In this document: positions 21,939 through 34,190 of the stretch, one piece after another
Numbering within the stretch: the stretch's first letter is position 1
How the letters are laid out: each line of letters begins with the position of its first letter
Assembly (NCBI GenBank): GCA_030278955.1
Contig: JAOANR010000010.1
Location: forward strand, 10,385,884 to 10,449,883
Origin: Hygrophila difformis
Lineage: Eukaryota; Streptophyta; Magnoliopsida; Lamiales; Acanthaceae
Reading direction: 5' to 3'
Length of the DNA: 64,000 nt
Program-made: the position numbers and the translations under genes
The notes under the pieces: model-generated
Seen by the model: the letters and a program-made list of their open reading frames with translations, nothing else
What the model was told of the DNA's origin: nothing
The model's database searches: none

Positions 21939-24239
21939 TCATTGGAGATCTTTAAGCCGCCGCATTCCAATTCTCTTTATGAGTTTATCGAATGTTGCGG
22001 TCGGCAATGCCTTGGTCAATAGATCCGCCAGATTATTGTCTGATCGAACTTGCTGCACTTCAATTTCACCATTCTTTTGAAGATCATGAGTGAAGAAGAA
22101 CTTTGGCGAAATGTGCTTTGTTCGATCTCCCTTGATATAACCTCCTTTCAATTGAGCTATGCAAGCTGCATTATCTTCATACAATAATGTTGGAGGAAGC
22201 TTTTCATCAGATATTAACCCACAATTCTTCAGGATATGATGGGTCATTGATCTTAACCAAACACATTCTCGACTGGCTTCATGGATTGCCAATATTTCAG
22301 CATGATTGGAAGATGTGGCAGTTAATGTTTGTTTAGCAGATCTCCAGGAAACTGCAGTACTACCACAAGTAAATATATAGCCCGTCTGGGACTTGGCTTT
22401 GTGCGGGTCCGACAAATACCCAGCATCAGCATAACCAACCAATGCATTATCACCTTCATTGGAATAATACAAGCCGAGATCATATGTACCTTGAAGGTAT
22501 CGAAAAATGTGCTTAATACCTTGCCAATGTTGCTTTGTGGGGCAAGCACTAAACCGTGCCAATAAATTAATTGAGAATGCTATATCAGGCCTTGTACAAT
22601 TAGCAAGATACATAAGTGCTCCAATAGCACTGAGATATGGTACTTCAGGACCAAGTATATCTTCATCTTCATCTTTAGGCCTGAATGGATCTTTCAAGGG
22701 ATCAAGAGATCTGACCACCATCGGGGTGCTCAATGGATGTGCTTTATCCATATAAAATCGTTTTAATACCTTCTGGGTATAAGTCGCTTGATGGATAAAT
22801 ATTCCATTCTCAAAATGTTCGATTTGTAAACCAATGCAAAATCTTGTCTTGCCAAAATCCTTGATTTCGAATTCTTTTTTCAAGTATTCGATTGCAGTAT
22901 GTAACTCTTCAGGAGTTCCAATTAGATTAATATCATCAACATATACTGCAATAATCACAAAATTTGATCCAGATTTCTTTATAAAAACACATGGGCAGAC
23001 TGGATCATTTGTATAACCTTCTTTAATCAAACACTCACTAAGACGGTTATACCACATTCGCCCTGATTGCTTAAGCCCATATAATAATTTTTGCAATTTC
23101 ACTGAATATAATTCCTTAGGCTTTGATTTAAATGCTTCAGGCATTTTAAATGCTTCGGGCACTTTCATATAAATATCAGTATCTAATTCCCCATATAAAT
23201 ACGCAGTAACAACATCCATAAGGCGCATTTCAAGCCTTTGGTGTACTGCCAAACAGATTAGAAATCTGAATGTAATTCCATCCATCACTGGGGAATATGT
23301 TTCATCATAATCAAAACCTGGTCTTTGGGAAAAACCTTGAGCAACCAATCTGGCTTTATATCGAATGATTTCATTCTGCTCATTTCTTTTTCTAACAAAA
23401 ACCCATTTATAACCCACGGGTTTTGTATCTTCGGGTGTTTGGACTACAGGTCCAAAAACATTTCGTTTTGCCAGCGAATCCAATTCAGATTGGATTGCAT
23501 CTTTCCATTTTGGCCAATCAATTCTTTGCCGACATTCTTCAACCGATTTGGGTTCTTGATCATCACCTTGTTCCATAATTTCAAGTGCTACATTGTAGGA
23601 AAATATATTATTCACATCAGTATCTTTCCTATTCCGGTATTTCCCATTAGTGACAAAATTTATTGAAGTTTCTATAACTTCTTCCTCTTCAGGGGTTTTC
23701 TCTTCAGGAGATTGAGTTTTGTCACTATGTAAATTTTGATCCTTTGAATCTCTCTTCTTCCGAGGATTCTTATCTTTAGAACCAATTGGTCTACCACGCT
23801 TCGGGCGTGTACTGGATTCATTAGCACTTGTTATTTTTCCTTCAGGGACATTTAGTTTAATTGGAACATTCACTGCTGGGATATGTGATTTAGTAACTCT
23901 TCCGGAGTCACACAATGCATCTGGCAATTGATTCGCAATTCCTTGTAAATGAATAATTTTCTGAACTTCAAGTTCACAATCCTTCATACGAGGATCAAGG
24001 AAATCAAATGCCATTTTCCAATTAATCTCTTTTCTCGGTTGACTCATATCTCCCCCTAATGTCGGAAAATTTGATTCATCAAAATGACAATCTGCAAACC
24101 TTGCAGTAAATAAATCACCTGTTTTCGGTTCCAAGTATTTAATAATAGACGGTGATTCATATCCGATATATATTCTCAATCTCCGTTGGGGCCCATTTTT
24201 GTACGTTGGGGCGGTGCAATTGGAACATATACCGCACAC
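21939..24239 (-). pseudogene. pol: copia pol: end of integrase, reverse transcriptase and RNase H
   Basis: An open frame of 766 codons. Its first 20 or so codons are out of frame with the true protein; the genuine part begins at LRIYIGYESPSIIKYLEP (end of integrase). RT follows with VFGPVVQTPEDTKPVGYKWV, DETYSPVMDGITFRF, AYLYGELDTDIYM and the catalytic YVDD box (VYVDDINLIGTPEE), then RNase H (VGYADAGYLSDPHKAKSQTG, SSNHAEILAIHEASRE, LLYEDNAACI) and the C-terminal DLLTKALP motif, so this segment looks intact. A 1-base change in a C run near 24187 separates it from the integrase frame. Confidence 0.9.
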
Positions 24240-25411
24240 CCAAAAATTCTCAAATGTGAAACATTGGGCTCATGACCGAAAACCAATTGTAGGGGAGAAT
24301 ATTTGTGATAACTTGTCGGTCTTATTTTTACTAGTGTTGCTGCGTGCAATATGGCATGTCCCCAAGCTGATGTAGGTAACTTCGACCTCATCAATATTGG
24401 TCTTGCAATCAATTGCAATCTTTTGATAAATGACTCTGCCAGGCCATTTTGTGTATGAACATATGCTACAGGATGTTCAACAGTTATTCCAATAGACATG
24501 CAATAATCATCAAATGCACGTGATGAGAACTCAGCAGCATTATCCAATCTTATTTTCTTAATTGGATAGTCAGGGAATTGTACTCGCAATTTGATTATCT
24601 GTGCAAGTAATTTTGCAAATGCTTGATTGCGAGTCGATAATAAACAAACGTGAGACCATCTAGTTGACGCATCGACTAATACCATAAAATATTTAAATGG
24701 TCCACACGGTGGATCTACAGGCCCACATATATCACCCTGAATTCGTTCAAGAAATACAGGGGATTCAATTCCCACTTTACTTGCTGTTGGTCTAATAACC
24801 AATTTTCCTTGTGAACACGCAACACATGTAAATTCACTTGAACCTGTAAATTTCTTTCCCTTCAGGGGATGGCCATGCGAATTTTCAATTATTCGCTTTA
24901 TCATTGTACATCCAGGATGGCCAAAACGATCATGCCAAATCATAAACTCGGTTGGCATTATAGACTTCTGGTCTATTATATTATGGGCTTCACTGGCATA
25001 TATATTTGTATAATATAGCCCAGATACAAGGGATGGTAATTTTTCCAATACATGTTTCATACCATGAACTGTATTGGTAATCAATAAATATTCATCAGTC
25101 CCTTCAGTCAATGTCTCAATATGATATCCATTTCAGCGAATATCTTTAAAACTCAACAAGTTTCTTCGGGACTTGGGAGATAATAGTGCATTTTCAATTA
25201 TGAATTTTGTCCCATTCAGAAGGAACATTATAGCTCTTCCGGAGCCCTTGATCATATTTGCACTTCCACATATTGTATTAACTGGTGCATCTCCCATTTT
25301 TATATAAGAGAAATAATTCTCATTTTTCAATATCGTGTGCGTACTGGCACTGTCAATTAGGCATGTCTCATTATAACTTGCATTCATTTCTTCTTCTGGA
25401 AGAAAATGCTA
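24176..25411 (-). pseudogene. pol: copia protease and integrase segment (stop codon, frameshift)
   Basis: The protease part has the active-site motif LIDSASTHTIL. A TGA at 25133-25135 follows DIR, at a site where CGA would be expected (DIRRNGYHIET in relatives), so a C-to-T change is likely. The same frame continues with the GAG-pre-integrase region (MIWHDRFGHPGCTMIKRII) and integrase core: CVACSQGK, IQGDICGPVDPP (first Asp), IRLDNAAEFSSRAF (second Asp) and QNGLAESFIKRL (Glu). It ends at 24176 after the shift near 24187. Between 25387 and 25516 the minus strand has several stops in all frames, so the zinc knuckle and protease frames are not directly continuous. Confidence 0.85.
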
Positions 25412-25515
25412 TATTAATATCCATGCCAAAGAGTACAACGGGTACATAGCAAAATTTGATATACTAGCTAATAAAAATACAAAAAGATATACTAGAAATA
25501 AACATAACAAAAACA

Positions 25516-26541
25516 TTAATCAATATTTTCCATAAAGTCATCTATATCAAAATTTGCCGTGAAAGATGGTCCAGCATCCATGTTGAAAGGGTCAGCTGCT
25601 TCAGGAGCTGGAATGATAGGCATAATGATATCATCATTTGTAACCAAATTTGTCTCTGCCATTTTGCCTTTTCCCTTTACTGAATCTTGGTATAATTTCA
25701 CAAGATGCTCCGCGGTACGACAAGTCCGGGACCAGTGTCCTTCCATTCCACATCTGTGGCACTTGTCTCTATTATCTTGCCATTTTTCATTCATTTGACT
25801 ATTTGGCTCAAATCTTCTGGATTTGTGATTTTGACCGCGTGAACGACCTCGACCACGAGCACAACCACGACCGCGACCACGTCCGTGATGACCACCTCGT
25901 GTATTATCCTAAGTTTGGTGGTTTCTAGAAATTTGAGCCGCATTCGCTTCTGGGAATGGACTAGCACCATTGGGTCGTGACTCATGATTCTTTAATAGCA
26001 GCTCATTGTTTTGTTCAGCCAACAGTAAACAAACAATGAGTTCAGAATATCTTGCGAATCTCCTCTCTCGATATTGCTGCTGCAGGAGCATATTCGAGGC
26101 GTGGAATGTAGTAAAGGTTTTTTCAAGCATCTCTTGATCAGATACCTTTTCACCGCACAATTTCAGCTGTGAAGTGATTCTAAACATGGCAGAGTTATAC
26201 TCACTGACGGATTTAAAATCCTGCAATCTCAACGTCAGCCAATCATTTCTTGCCTTTGGTAGGTTAACCATCTTCAGGTGATCGAACCTTTCTTTTAAAT
26301 CCTCCCAAAGATCAGCAGGATCTTGGAGGGTCAAGTATTCAGACTTCAGGGCTGAATCAAAGTGATGGCGCAGAAAAATCATCGCCTTGGCTTTTTCAGA
26401 ATTAGCTATATCATTTCCCTTTTCAATCGTTCTTTCCAAATTCATTGATTCAAGATGCATCTTCACATCTATAGCCCATAGTTGATAGTTTCTTCCGGAA
26501 ACTTCAAGGGGCGCAAACAGTTGCTTTGCAAGGTTAGACAT
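25516..26541 (-). pseudogene. gag: copia gag with zinc knuckle (one in-frame stop)
   Basis: ATG at 26541. The first 210 residues form a UBN2-type copia gag domain (NYQLWAIDVKMHLESMNLE, LWEDLKERFDHL, ARNDWLTLRLQDFKSVSEYN). A TAG at 25909-25911 interrupts; reading through in the same frame gives an RG-rich stretch (RGRGRGRGCARGRGR type) and the zinc knuckle CHRCGMEGHWSRTC, so the stop is a point change (CAG to TAG fits). The gag-pol protein forms the particle and binds element RNA. Confidence 0.9.
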
Positions 26542-26688
26542 AATCTATATTGAAAATAGTATAAATATATTACCTAGGATGACCTCCTTGTAGACTTGGA
26601 AATTTTCGGCAGAACCTCGGTATGAACTTTGTATTTCGGCAAACCTCGAACAGAACCCAACTGGTATTTGAACAAAACTCGAACAACC

Positions 26689-26703
26689 CTCGTGCTGATA
26701 ACG
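26689..26703 (-). other. Primer-binding-site position of the copia element
   Basis: Immediately inside the 5' LTR the minus strand reads CGTTATCAGCACGAG. This is the place of the primer site, but it does not match the common initiator-Met pattern TGGTATCAGAGC beyond TATCAG, so the primer tRNA is not assigned. Confidence 0.5.
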
Positions 26704-27000
26704 TGTTATAGAAATATAACTTCTATAGACCTATTAGCTTATGTATATAGTGCATAGACAATGAAGAGGAAAAATAACAATGAGAGAGATAATCAAGAGG
26801 AAGTATCAATCGAGGTGTGTTATCCTCGTTTCATTACTCAGCTATTTATAGTGATTCATACAACACTACATTTAGGTTGTACTACTATGTACTACAATAC
26901 ACAAGACTACATTTAGATTGTAGTACTATACACAAGACCACACACTTCTTGTAGTATTATGTAGTGAAGACATCCAACCTATACACTTACATGTGTAACA
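26704..27000 (-). repeat. 5' LTR of the copia element
   Basis: 297 bp, near-identical to the LTR at 21505-21801 (one difference seen). A TATTTATAG-type AT-rich promoter motif lies near 26844-26852 in both copies. Confidence 0.95.
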
Positions 27001-27496
27001 TAATAAGAATAGTTGGATTGAGGGTGAGTAAATAAAACATTAGACTACAAGTTCACTCTACTTGATGTTATTTTTAGATATAATTCTTTTTTTTTCTATA
27101 ATCTTTTTTCACTAAGATAAATTACTTTTCCATTGCCTTTTTTGATTATTTGAACTTATTCATTACTTAACTTAATTAAATTTTATTGTAAATATATAAT
27201 AAAAATATATAATTAGTTAGATCTAGTTAAATTTGTCTAATTATATAATTTTAAAATAAATATTTTGTATAATTTTTATTATACATATTTTAAAATATTA
27301 GCCACTACACAAAGTAATTGAATTTCGTGCACTAATCATAAAGTTCACACAATTAAAAGTTTATCAAAGAAAAATACTCCACTACTAATAATGAATTAGT
27401 AATTATTTTGTTGAGGTTTTAATATAATCCAGTTATTATACTACTTAAAAGTGTTATATTTAAAAGTGTTTGAATTGACATTTAACAAGCGCATAT

Positions 27497-28855
27497 GTTA
27501 GCATGCGGACAAAAAGCCGCAGTACAGTACGGAGTGCTTTCAGCCTTTCACAAGCCATTGATCAAATTTAGAAATCCAACGGTTTATATTAATTGTAAGG
27601 TAATTTTGTCATTTTATCATTTTGTAAGGTTAAAACTAGTATAGATGGCCAATTCAATCTCGTGTCCAGAAGTACTGCTATTTCTTTGTTTGGATTTTAT
27701 AAAATTTGATAGAATATTTAGATTCCTTGTATGAGTAGATGGATTTGCATATAAACAACGTTCAAATCCGAGTTCATATGAGAAAGTTAGAGTCATTCGA
27801 AGTTTGTTGTGTAGACTTTGTTGTATTGACTTTGTTGCTGAAATTCATAGGTTATGTCGCTGAATTATGTAGTCCCCGTCACTGAATTCCATACACCCCT
27901 TCGCTGAATTCTATAGGACTTGTCGCTGAATTGCATAAGTTCCGTCGCTGAAAACCGCAATGAACTTCAAATGGCTCTAACTTTCTCATACGAACTCGGA
28001 TGTCGGTGTTTTATATATGAAAATCTATCTACTCAATGCAAGGAATCTAAATATTTAATTAGATTTCAGAAATTCTTAATAGAAAAATATCATATTATCA
28101 TAACGAGTATTAGATATTTTTACGTCTTCAGCGACACGAATAGAACATTTCAGCGACATACCATACATACCTCAGCGAAAAAGACCATGCAATTCAGCGA
28201 CATAGCTTATATAATTCAGCGATATAGACTATGCATTTTCAACGACTAATTGTATTCATTTCAGCGACATAATTCTAGGCATTTCAGCGACATCATTATA
28301 TGAGCTATTTATTTGTTTGGAATTTATAAAATTTGATAAGATATTTAGAATCCTCGTATCGAGTAGATGGATTTTCATATAAAGAACGTCCAAATCCGAG
28401 TTCATTTGAAAAAATTACAGCCATTCGAAGTTTATTGCGTAGGCTTTGTGGTATAAACCATGTTGCTGAATCACATATTACATGTCGCTGAATCGTGAAA
28501 TGCTCTGTCGCTGAATTGGGTATGCATTGTCGCTGAGATGTACATACTCTGTTTCTAAAAATCTCAAAACTTCAAATGGCTATATTTTTTTAAAATGAAC
28601 TCGGATTTAGTCGTTCTTTATATGGAAATCAATCTACTCGATGCAAGAAATTTAAATATTTTATCAGATTTCAGAAATTCAAAATATACAAATATGACAT
28701 TCGAATATAATATGTATATTTATTACCCAATTCACCAATATTAGTATTATTTCTTTTGACAATTATATCCTTAATCAATAATAGCCATGGGATAAAAATG
28801 AATGGCCATGATTGCAGTCGGTACCGTACAACCATGCATTTATCCGCATAGCAAC
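27497..28855. mobile_element. Element A of a TTCAGCGACAT-array family, with two hairpin modules
   Basis: The left tip TGTTAGCATGCGGA and the right tip (reverse complement GTTGCTATGCGGA) are similar, suggesting a TIR element. Inside are three clusters of a short motif: about six TCGCTGAA copies at 27828-27955, about eight TTCAGCGACA copies in the opposite sense at 28123-28297, and about five TCGCTGAA copies at 28460-28555. The first and third clusters are each flanked by inverted arms of roughly 120-130 bp (27690-27825 versus 27955-28085, and 28318-28450 versus 28560-28680; shared words TCCGAGTTCAT and its complement). The element is thus two large imperfect hairpins with a reversed cluster between. 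No ORF is credible. Exact ends and target duplication are not certain. Confidence 0.65.
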
Positions 28856-28956
28856 TGTGCCCTTTAAAAAGTATCGAACTTACATTCTCAATATCAATTA
28901 ATGTTGAAATTGTTTATTCCATCAGCAACGTCTATACATATTTGGTTGTATTATTA

Positions 28957-29207
28957 CTTCTCTCTATCATATTTTTATTACGGACTCACCCAGCACATAT
29001 AACAATACACATTTTTAGCAGTTAATAACTTAAATTATGTACAACGAAAAGTTATAAAAAGTTTATTGTCTAAACTATAAGATTAGACGAATCTAACAAG
29101 ATCTTACTGGACTATGATTTTTCTTATATAGCTATAATAAAAATTTAAATCAAAATTAAATAAGTAATAATAAAAAAAAAACTATCCGTAATGAGGTAGT
29201 ACGAAGT
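28957..29207. mobile_element. Degenerate MITE related to the Stowaway copies
   Basis: The interior GATTAGACGAATCTAACAAGA (29081 onward) is shared with the MITE at 12636-12894. The ends TACTTCTCTCTATCA and TACTACCTCATTACGG (reverse complement of the right side) are only weakly alike. It is AT-rich and non-coding. Confidence 0.45.
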
Positions 29208-29462
29208 ATTACTTTAAAAGAAATGTGAATTTACGTCAACTAAATTCTAACGAAGTTCCCATGAGCACTCCGTATTTGAAAGCTGCAGGGATTTGAGCTC
29301 CAGAAGCAAATCTCAGCGTTCCGTGCAGGACTCTGGAGCGTGCATGTCGTTCAGGATCAGTGATCCATGGCATTACGACTTTTCTTCAGACATACAATAA
29401 TTATTGACGGTCCAAATCCACCGATTCCTCATTTAATTCCTCATTTAATTATTTGGTCTCGA

Positions 29463-29484
29463 TCTCTCTCTCTCTCTCTCTCTC
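29463..29484 (+). repeat. (TC)n microsatellite upstream of the invertase gene
   Basis: An 11-unit TC run about 1.17 kb before the invertase ATG. CT runs are common in plant 5' leaders. The pyrimidine-rich DNA that follows to about 29690 may be the first, untranslated exon; a donor-like AAG-GTTTAT lies at 29690 and an acceptor-like CTGACAG near 30602, so a leader intron is possible. Confidence 0.5.
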
Positions 29485-30653
29485 ACATACACACAGATCG
29501 GGTGCCTTCCACCTTCGCCCTTGGGTTGGCAGGTTGATCCCTTTCTGGGTCTATAAATTGATGCTCCGCCAATGTATTACTTTTTTCCTTCCTTTTCTCC
29601 CTTCCCGCAATCTTGCGACTTGTTGGCCCCTCACTCCTGCCGGATTATTCGCTTCTTTTTTTCCCCTTATCCACTGCTCTCTATCTTCAAGGTTTATTCT
29701 TTTTCTCCGATTCTTGTTTTTTAATGAACGATTAGATCTGTTGTCGCGTGTTTTTGTCTCTTTAGGCGGATTTTGGCGTTTTTATACGTGGACCCTTTTT
29801 CCAATCTTAATTATTTTAACAGTGTTTATCGTTTGAATGTTTCTTGGGGGGATTTTGTTGATCTTTTTCCCAAGCTGTTCTTTTAGTGGATTGTTAGATA
29901 CTTTGATTGTAGTTTTCAGACGGTGTTTTGTTCCCCGTGTCCTTGAATTTGCAGCAATGTGGTTTCTTTCCTCTGTATTCAACTCTAGTCTTGTGTTGGG
30001 AATTGGGATTCTCAATGATTATGTTGTCCGATATTGTGAGATTCTTTTTTGGGTTGGAGTTTTTTAAACTTCGAACTGCTATATGTTATTCCTATATTAA
30101 TTGCCAATAGTTAGAAGGGTGAGGTGGTTTTAGACTATACCCATCTTGAGGAGCTAAATTTGTTGGTTTGATTAAGGTAGAGAAGTAGTTGCAGTTGTTT
30201 TTTCAACTAGTATAGTTCCTACATATTGAATTCTGGCCTTTCGAACTTTTTTTTTTGTGTAAGAGAATCACTGACTGATGGCTTTGGTTGCCTCAAATTG
30301 ATATTCCACCTTTTTCTTATCTTAGCTATGGAAATGGACTTGAGTTGCTAGCCATATTTGGACTTCTTAGTTCTTACTGCTCCTACTGAGTTGCTTCAAA
30401 AGTCAAAACCAAATCATTGTATTTCTTTTATGGTTCATTATACATTGTGTACAATGTTTGATACACAAAGTTTCCATAGGTCTGTTTATTTCTAGTGTTG
30501 AACACATGAATGAAATGTCAATCGTTGATTAAAAATTCTCTCTCATGTCAGAATTTATCTACTCCTTTGATATACTGTTGTGTGTTGTCTTTATCTGACA
30601 GTGAAGTTCTCCAGGTAATACAGGGGACAGTTTTGTTAAAAGTTGGGGTGTAA

Positions 30654-32734
30654 ATGGACAATGTTAAGGTTATTGTTGATGGTATGAAGGGGGGAATGGA
30701 TGGTATTAGAGATATTGGGCTTAAAAATGTGAGCTCGCAGTGCTCGATATCTGAAATGAATGATTACGATCTCTCAAAGCTTCTGGACAAGCCCAGACTT
30801 AATATCGAAAGGCAGAGATCATTCGATGAGAGATCACTTAGTGAGTTGTCAATTGGTTTGACAAGAGGTCTAGATAATTATTATGAGAGCGCTTACTCTC
30901 CTGGAAGGTCAGTTCTGGACACCCCTGCATCGTCTACTCGGAATTCTTTTGAGCCTCATCCTATTGTTGCAGACGCTTGGGAAGCCCTCCGACGATCAAT
31001 GGTTCACTTTCGAGGCCAACCAGTTGGCACAATTGCAGCTTATGATCATGCTTCAGAAGAAGTCTTGAATTATGATCAGGTTAAATAACATGAATTTGTT
31101 TCTCGATTTTGCTTGTTGGAGTCTGGTATTTTGTTTGATGAAATCTGGAAGTTTTATGATTGTGGCTTGTTGATTATCAGTCTAGTTTACGTCTTCCCTG
31201 ATTTCTTTTAGTTAATAATAATTGCAGGTTTTTGTAAGAGATTTTGTACCGAGTGCACTTGCCTTTCTAATGAATGGTGAGCCAGATATAGTTAGAAATT
31301 TTCTTTTGAAGACTCTTCAGCTTCAGGGGTGGGAGAAAAGAATAGATAGATTCAAACTTGGCGAGGGCGCTATGCCAGCTAGTTTTAAAGTGCTTCACGA
31401 TCCCAATCGCAAGACAGATACAATTATAGCAGATTTTGGTGAGAGTGCAATTGGAAGAGTTGCTCCTGTTGATTCTGGCTTCTGGTGGATAATTCTTCTC
31501 CGTGCGTATACAAAATCTACTGGAGACCTATCACTATCCGAAACACCAGAATGCCAAAAGGGGATGAGACTTATTCTGAGTTTGTGCCTATCAGAAGGTT
31601 TCGACACGTTCCCAACATTGCTCTGTGCTGATGGTTGCTCAATGATCGATCGCAGAATGGTGAGTTGGTCGAATCTGTTTAGTTTCTGATGAGTGCATAC
31701 ATTGATATTCTTGATTTGACAGGGAATTTACGGGTACCCCATTGAGATCCAAGCGCTCTTCTTTATGGCGTTGCGATCTGCTTTGGTGATGTTGAAGCAT
31801 GATACGGAAGGCAAAGAGTTCATAGAGAGAATTGTAAAGCGTCTGCACGCCTTGAGTTATCACATGAGAAGTTACTTTTGGCTCGACTTTCAACAGCTGA
31901 ACGACGTCTACCGCTACAAAACAGAAGAATACTCACATACAGCTGTCAATAAGTTCAACGTCATCCCAGATTCGATACCTGATTGGGTGTTTGATTTCAT
32001 GCCGAATCGCGGAGGCTATTTCATTGGAAATGTTAGTCCTGCAAGAATGGATTTCAGATGGTTCGCCTTGGGTAACTGTGTCGCCATATTGTCATCTCTT
32101 TCTACCCCTGAGCAAGCTTCCGCGATTATGGACCTTATTGAAGAGAGGTGGGAGGAGCTGGTTGGAGAAATGCCGTTAAAAATATGTTATCCAGCTATCG
32201 AAAGCCATGAGTGGCGAATCGTTACTGGCTGCGATCCAAAGAACACAAGATGGAGCTATCACAATGGAGGCTCTTGGCCAGGTCTGTTGGCTCCTGATTT
32301 CTTCGATTCATTTTTTTCACCGTTTGTAATAATCCACTTCAATACCTGACATCATTTCTACCACTTTTGAACATTACCATCTGTTGTTCAAGCATTGCGG
32401 TATGATTACATGTCCAAACGCACTTTCTTCTTCTGCAGTGCTCCTCTGGATGCTAACAGCAGCCTGCATCAAAACCGGCCGCCCACAAATCGCAAGACGA
32501 GCAATTGATCTTGCAGAGAGCCGTTTGCTGAAGGATAGCTGGCCCGAATACTACGATGGGAAGTTAGGCAGGTACATAGGCAAACAGGCGCGAAAATACC
32601 AGACATGGTCCATCGCTGGATACCTTGTTTCGAAAATGATGCTGGAGGATCCGTCGCACTTGGGCATGATCTCTCTGGAAGAGGACAAGCAAATGAAGCC
32701 CGTCATCAAGCGATCTTCCTCGTGGACTTGCTGA
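30654..32734 (+). CDS. CINV: Cytosolic alkaline/neutral invertase (GH100)
   Basis: Hydrolyses sucrose to glucose and fructose at neutral pH, supplying hexoses for growth and cellulose synthesis. Four coding exons: 30654-31079, 31228-31659, 31723-32281 and 32439-32734, all introns GT-AG, total 1713 nt and 570 residues. The frame is intact across the junctions (YDQ/VFVRDF, DRRM/GIYGYP, GGSWP/VLLW). The N-terminus has the regulatory-type [15 protein letters not shown] segment and no transit peptide, as in the cytosolic CINV1/CINV2 group. Conserved GH100 blocks are [84 protein letters not shown] and [20 protein letters not shown]. The Asp in VDSGFWW and the Glu in HEWRIVTG probably correspond to the catalytic pair, from memory. 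The N-terminus is about 20 residues longer than Arabidopsis CINV1, so a later start is possible. The C-terminus KRSSSWTC is typical. Confidence 0.95.
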
Positions 32735-33946
32735 AGACATTCAACAGACATCATGAGAACACAAGGTGACAGTGCCAAACCTTAAAAGTACTTATTATAC
32801 ACCAACGGTAGAAGTCCTTTATTTTTTGTAAATTAGTTCTTAATGATACTCTTGATATCTTTAGCTGGATAAAGGGATCAATATATTTGTATTTATTAGT
32901 TTGTGGTGCTACCAAACATTTTCTTAGTTAAATGCAGCAAGACATGTTTTTTTTCTTCCCCCATCAATTCCCCATCCCACTTATGGTTGTTGAAAGGAGG
33001 AAAGAACAACACATGGTTCATGGTTGTTGGAAATTGGAAATATATTTATTTGGTTGATTAATTGGCTAAGCAGTTCAGCTTCACCTGAGGGGTCCTGCCT
33101 AAGCTTTTGCATGAAAACAAAACATGTTACATGCAGACATGGACTCATTTATTTACTCATTGGTACTTTGTAATTTGTCCTGTTTTTTTCCAGTCTTTCA
33201 CATGCATCTGGTTTCTATGACCATTATTGCTTCGGTACTATACCCCCTCTTTCTGCTCTTCAAACTTTTTACCAGTCTTTAAAATTTATGTAGTATTTAA
33301 CAATGGTAATGGGTAAATTCAGCAATGCTTGAATGTTAAATGCCCTTGAGCATATGCACACACGAATTTATACATAGTGTTACATTTTCAACAATGTTGA
33401 AATTTTATTTAATATAGAAAATTAAGATTCATTTCCAGGGGCTAATTGTGCCTACAATGTCTAAGATTTATCCTCAATAAAGATTGCTAATTTTGTACTA
33501 TTCATTAGCACCCAACCAAGTTGCATAATAATCTAAATAATTTAGGTTTACAAGGTTTTCTGTCAATTGGGTGTTGAAACTTAAAATTCACTGTGCTCTA
33601 TTACTTTAATTTGTTACCATACACGTTTGAGAGAATTTAATATTATTTCTTGCCCTATTGAAATAATTAAAGTTGCAACCACTAGCTGATGATTAAAGTT
33701 AATTAAAGGAGAGAAAAGGACATAGCACCTTATCCTCATGCATTCTGCAGCATAATAATATGGAGTCAAAGATGCAAAACACTGTCTTCCCCTCCGAAAA
33801 AAACCCTTTTATTATTATATTGACACATTTGTTTAAATGAGAAATGCAGACTTTGAGGATGACAATATTGACCTCTATTTTGAAGTCTCTGCTTTTAGTT
33901 TACACGTACATATATAATGTACTACCAAACATGTTCAAAATTTAAA
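32735..33946. other. 3' flank of the invertase gene and intergenic DNA
   Basis: The first 150-250 bases are probably the 3' untranslated region (AT-rich after the TGA at 32732-32734). The rest is AT-rich with no ORF, repeat array or element ends that I recognise. Confidence 0.5.
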
Positions 33947-34190
33947 ATATACTTCCGATTTTTTTTAAGATTAAACTTTTCATTTGCACATATATCAATA
34001 CATATTTTCAATAATTAATAATTCAAATTCAGTGCAAGTAAAAATTCTAAAAATTTAATATTTAAAAACTACAAGATGAAACGAATCAACAAGATCTCAC
34101 TTGGCTATATTTTATCTTCTATAACTATAAAATTAAAATTAAAGTGCTACAATAAATAGTAAAAAAAATTGATTGGAGTATATGTTTCCT
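33947..34190. mobile_element. Degenerate MITE related to the Stowaway copies
   Basis: The interior GAAACGAATCAACAAGATCTCAC (first 20 bases at 34079 onward) and its surroundings resemble the MITEs at 12636, 28957 and 41306. The left end TACTTCCGATTTTTTTTA and the right end (reverse complement TACTCCAATCAATTTTTTT) form weak inverted repeats. Confidence 0.45.

Larger units (their letters stand above)
21505..27000 (-). mobile_element. Complete Ty1/copia LTR retrotransposon, recent insertion
   Basis: Two 297-bp LTRs (21505-21801 and 26704-27000), both TGTTATAG...GTGTAACA, flanked by TAATA (21500-21504 and 27001-27005). Reading the minus strand the order is gag, zinc knuckle, protease, integrase, RT, RNase H, which is the copia order. 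By my base-by-base comparison the LTRs differ at one position (A versus G in CATTTAGATT[A/G]TAGTAC), about 0.3%, so the insertion is young. The coding region nevertheless has stop codons and frameshifts. Confidence 0.96.

Noticed and set aside
25387..25516. Intron between copia zinc knuckle and protease
   Set aside because: GT...AG pairs exist, but a TAA precedes the possible donor, so removal would not restore the frame.
27920..28249. Open frame of 109 codons in element A
   Set aside because: It lies within the motif clusters and hairpin arms and has no recognisable protein features.
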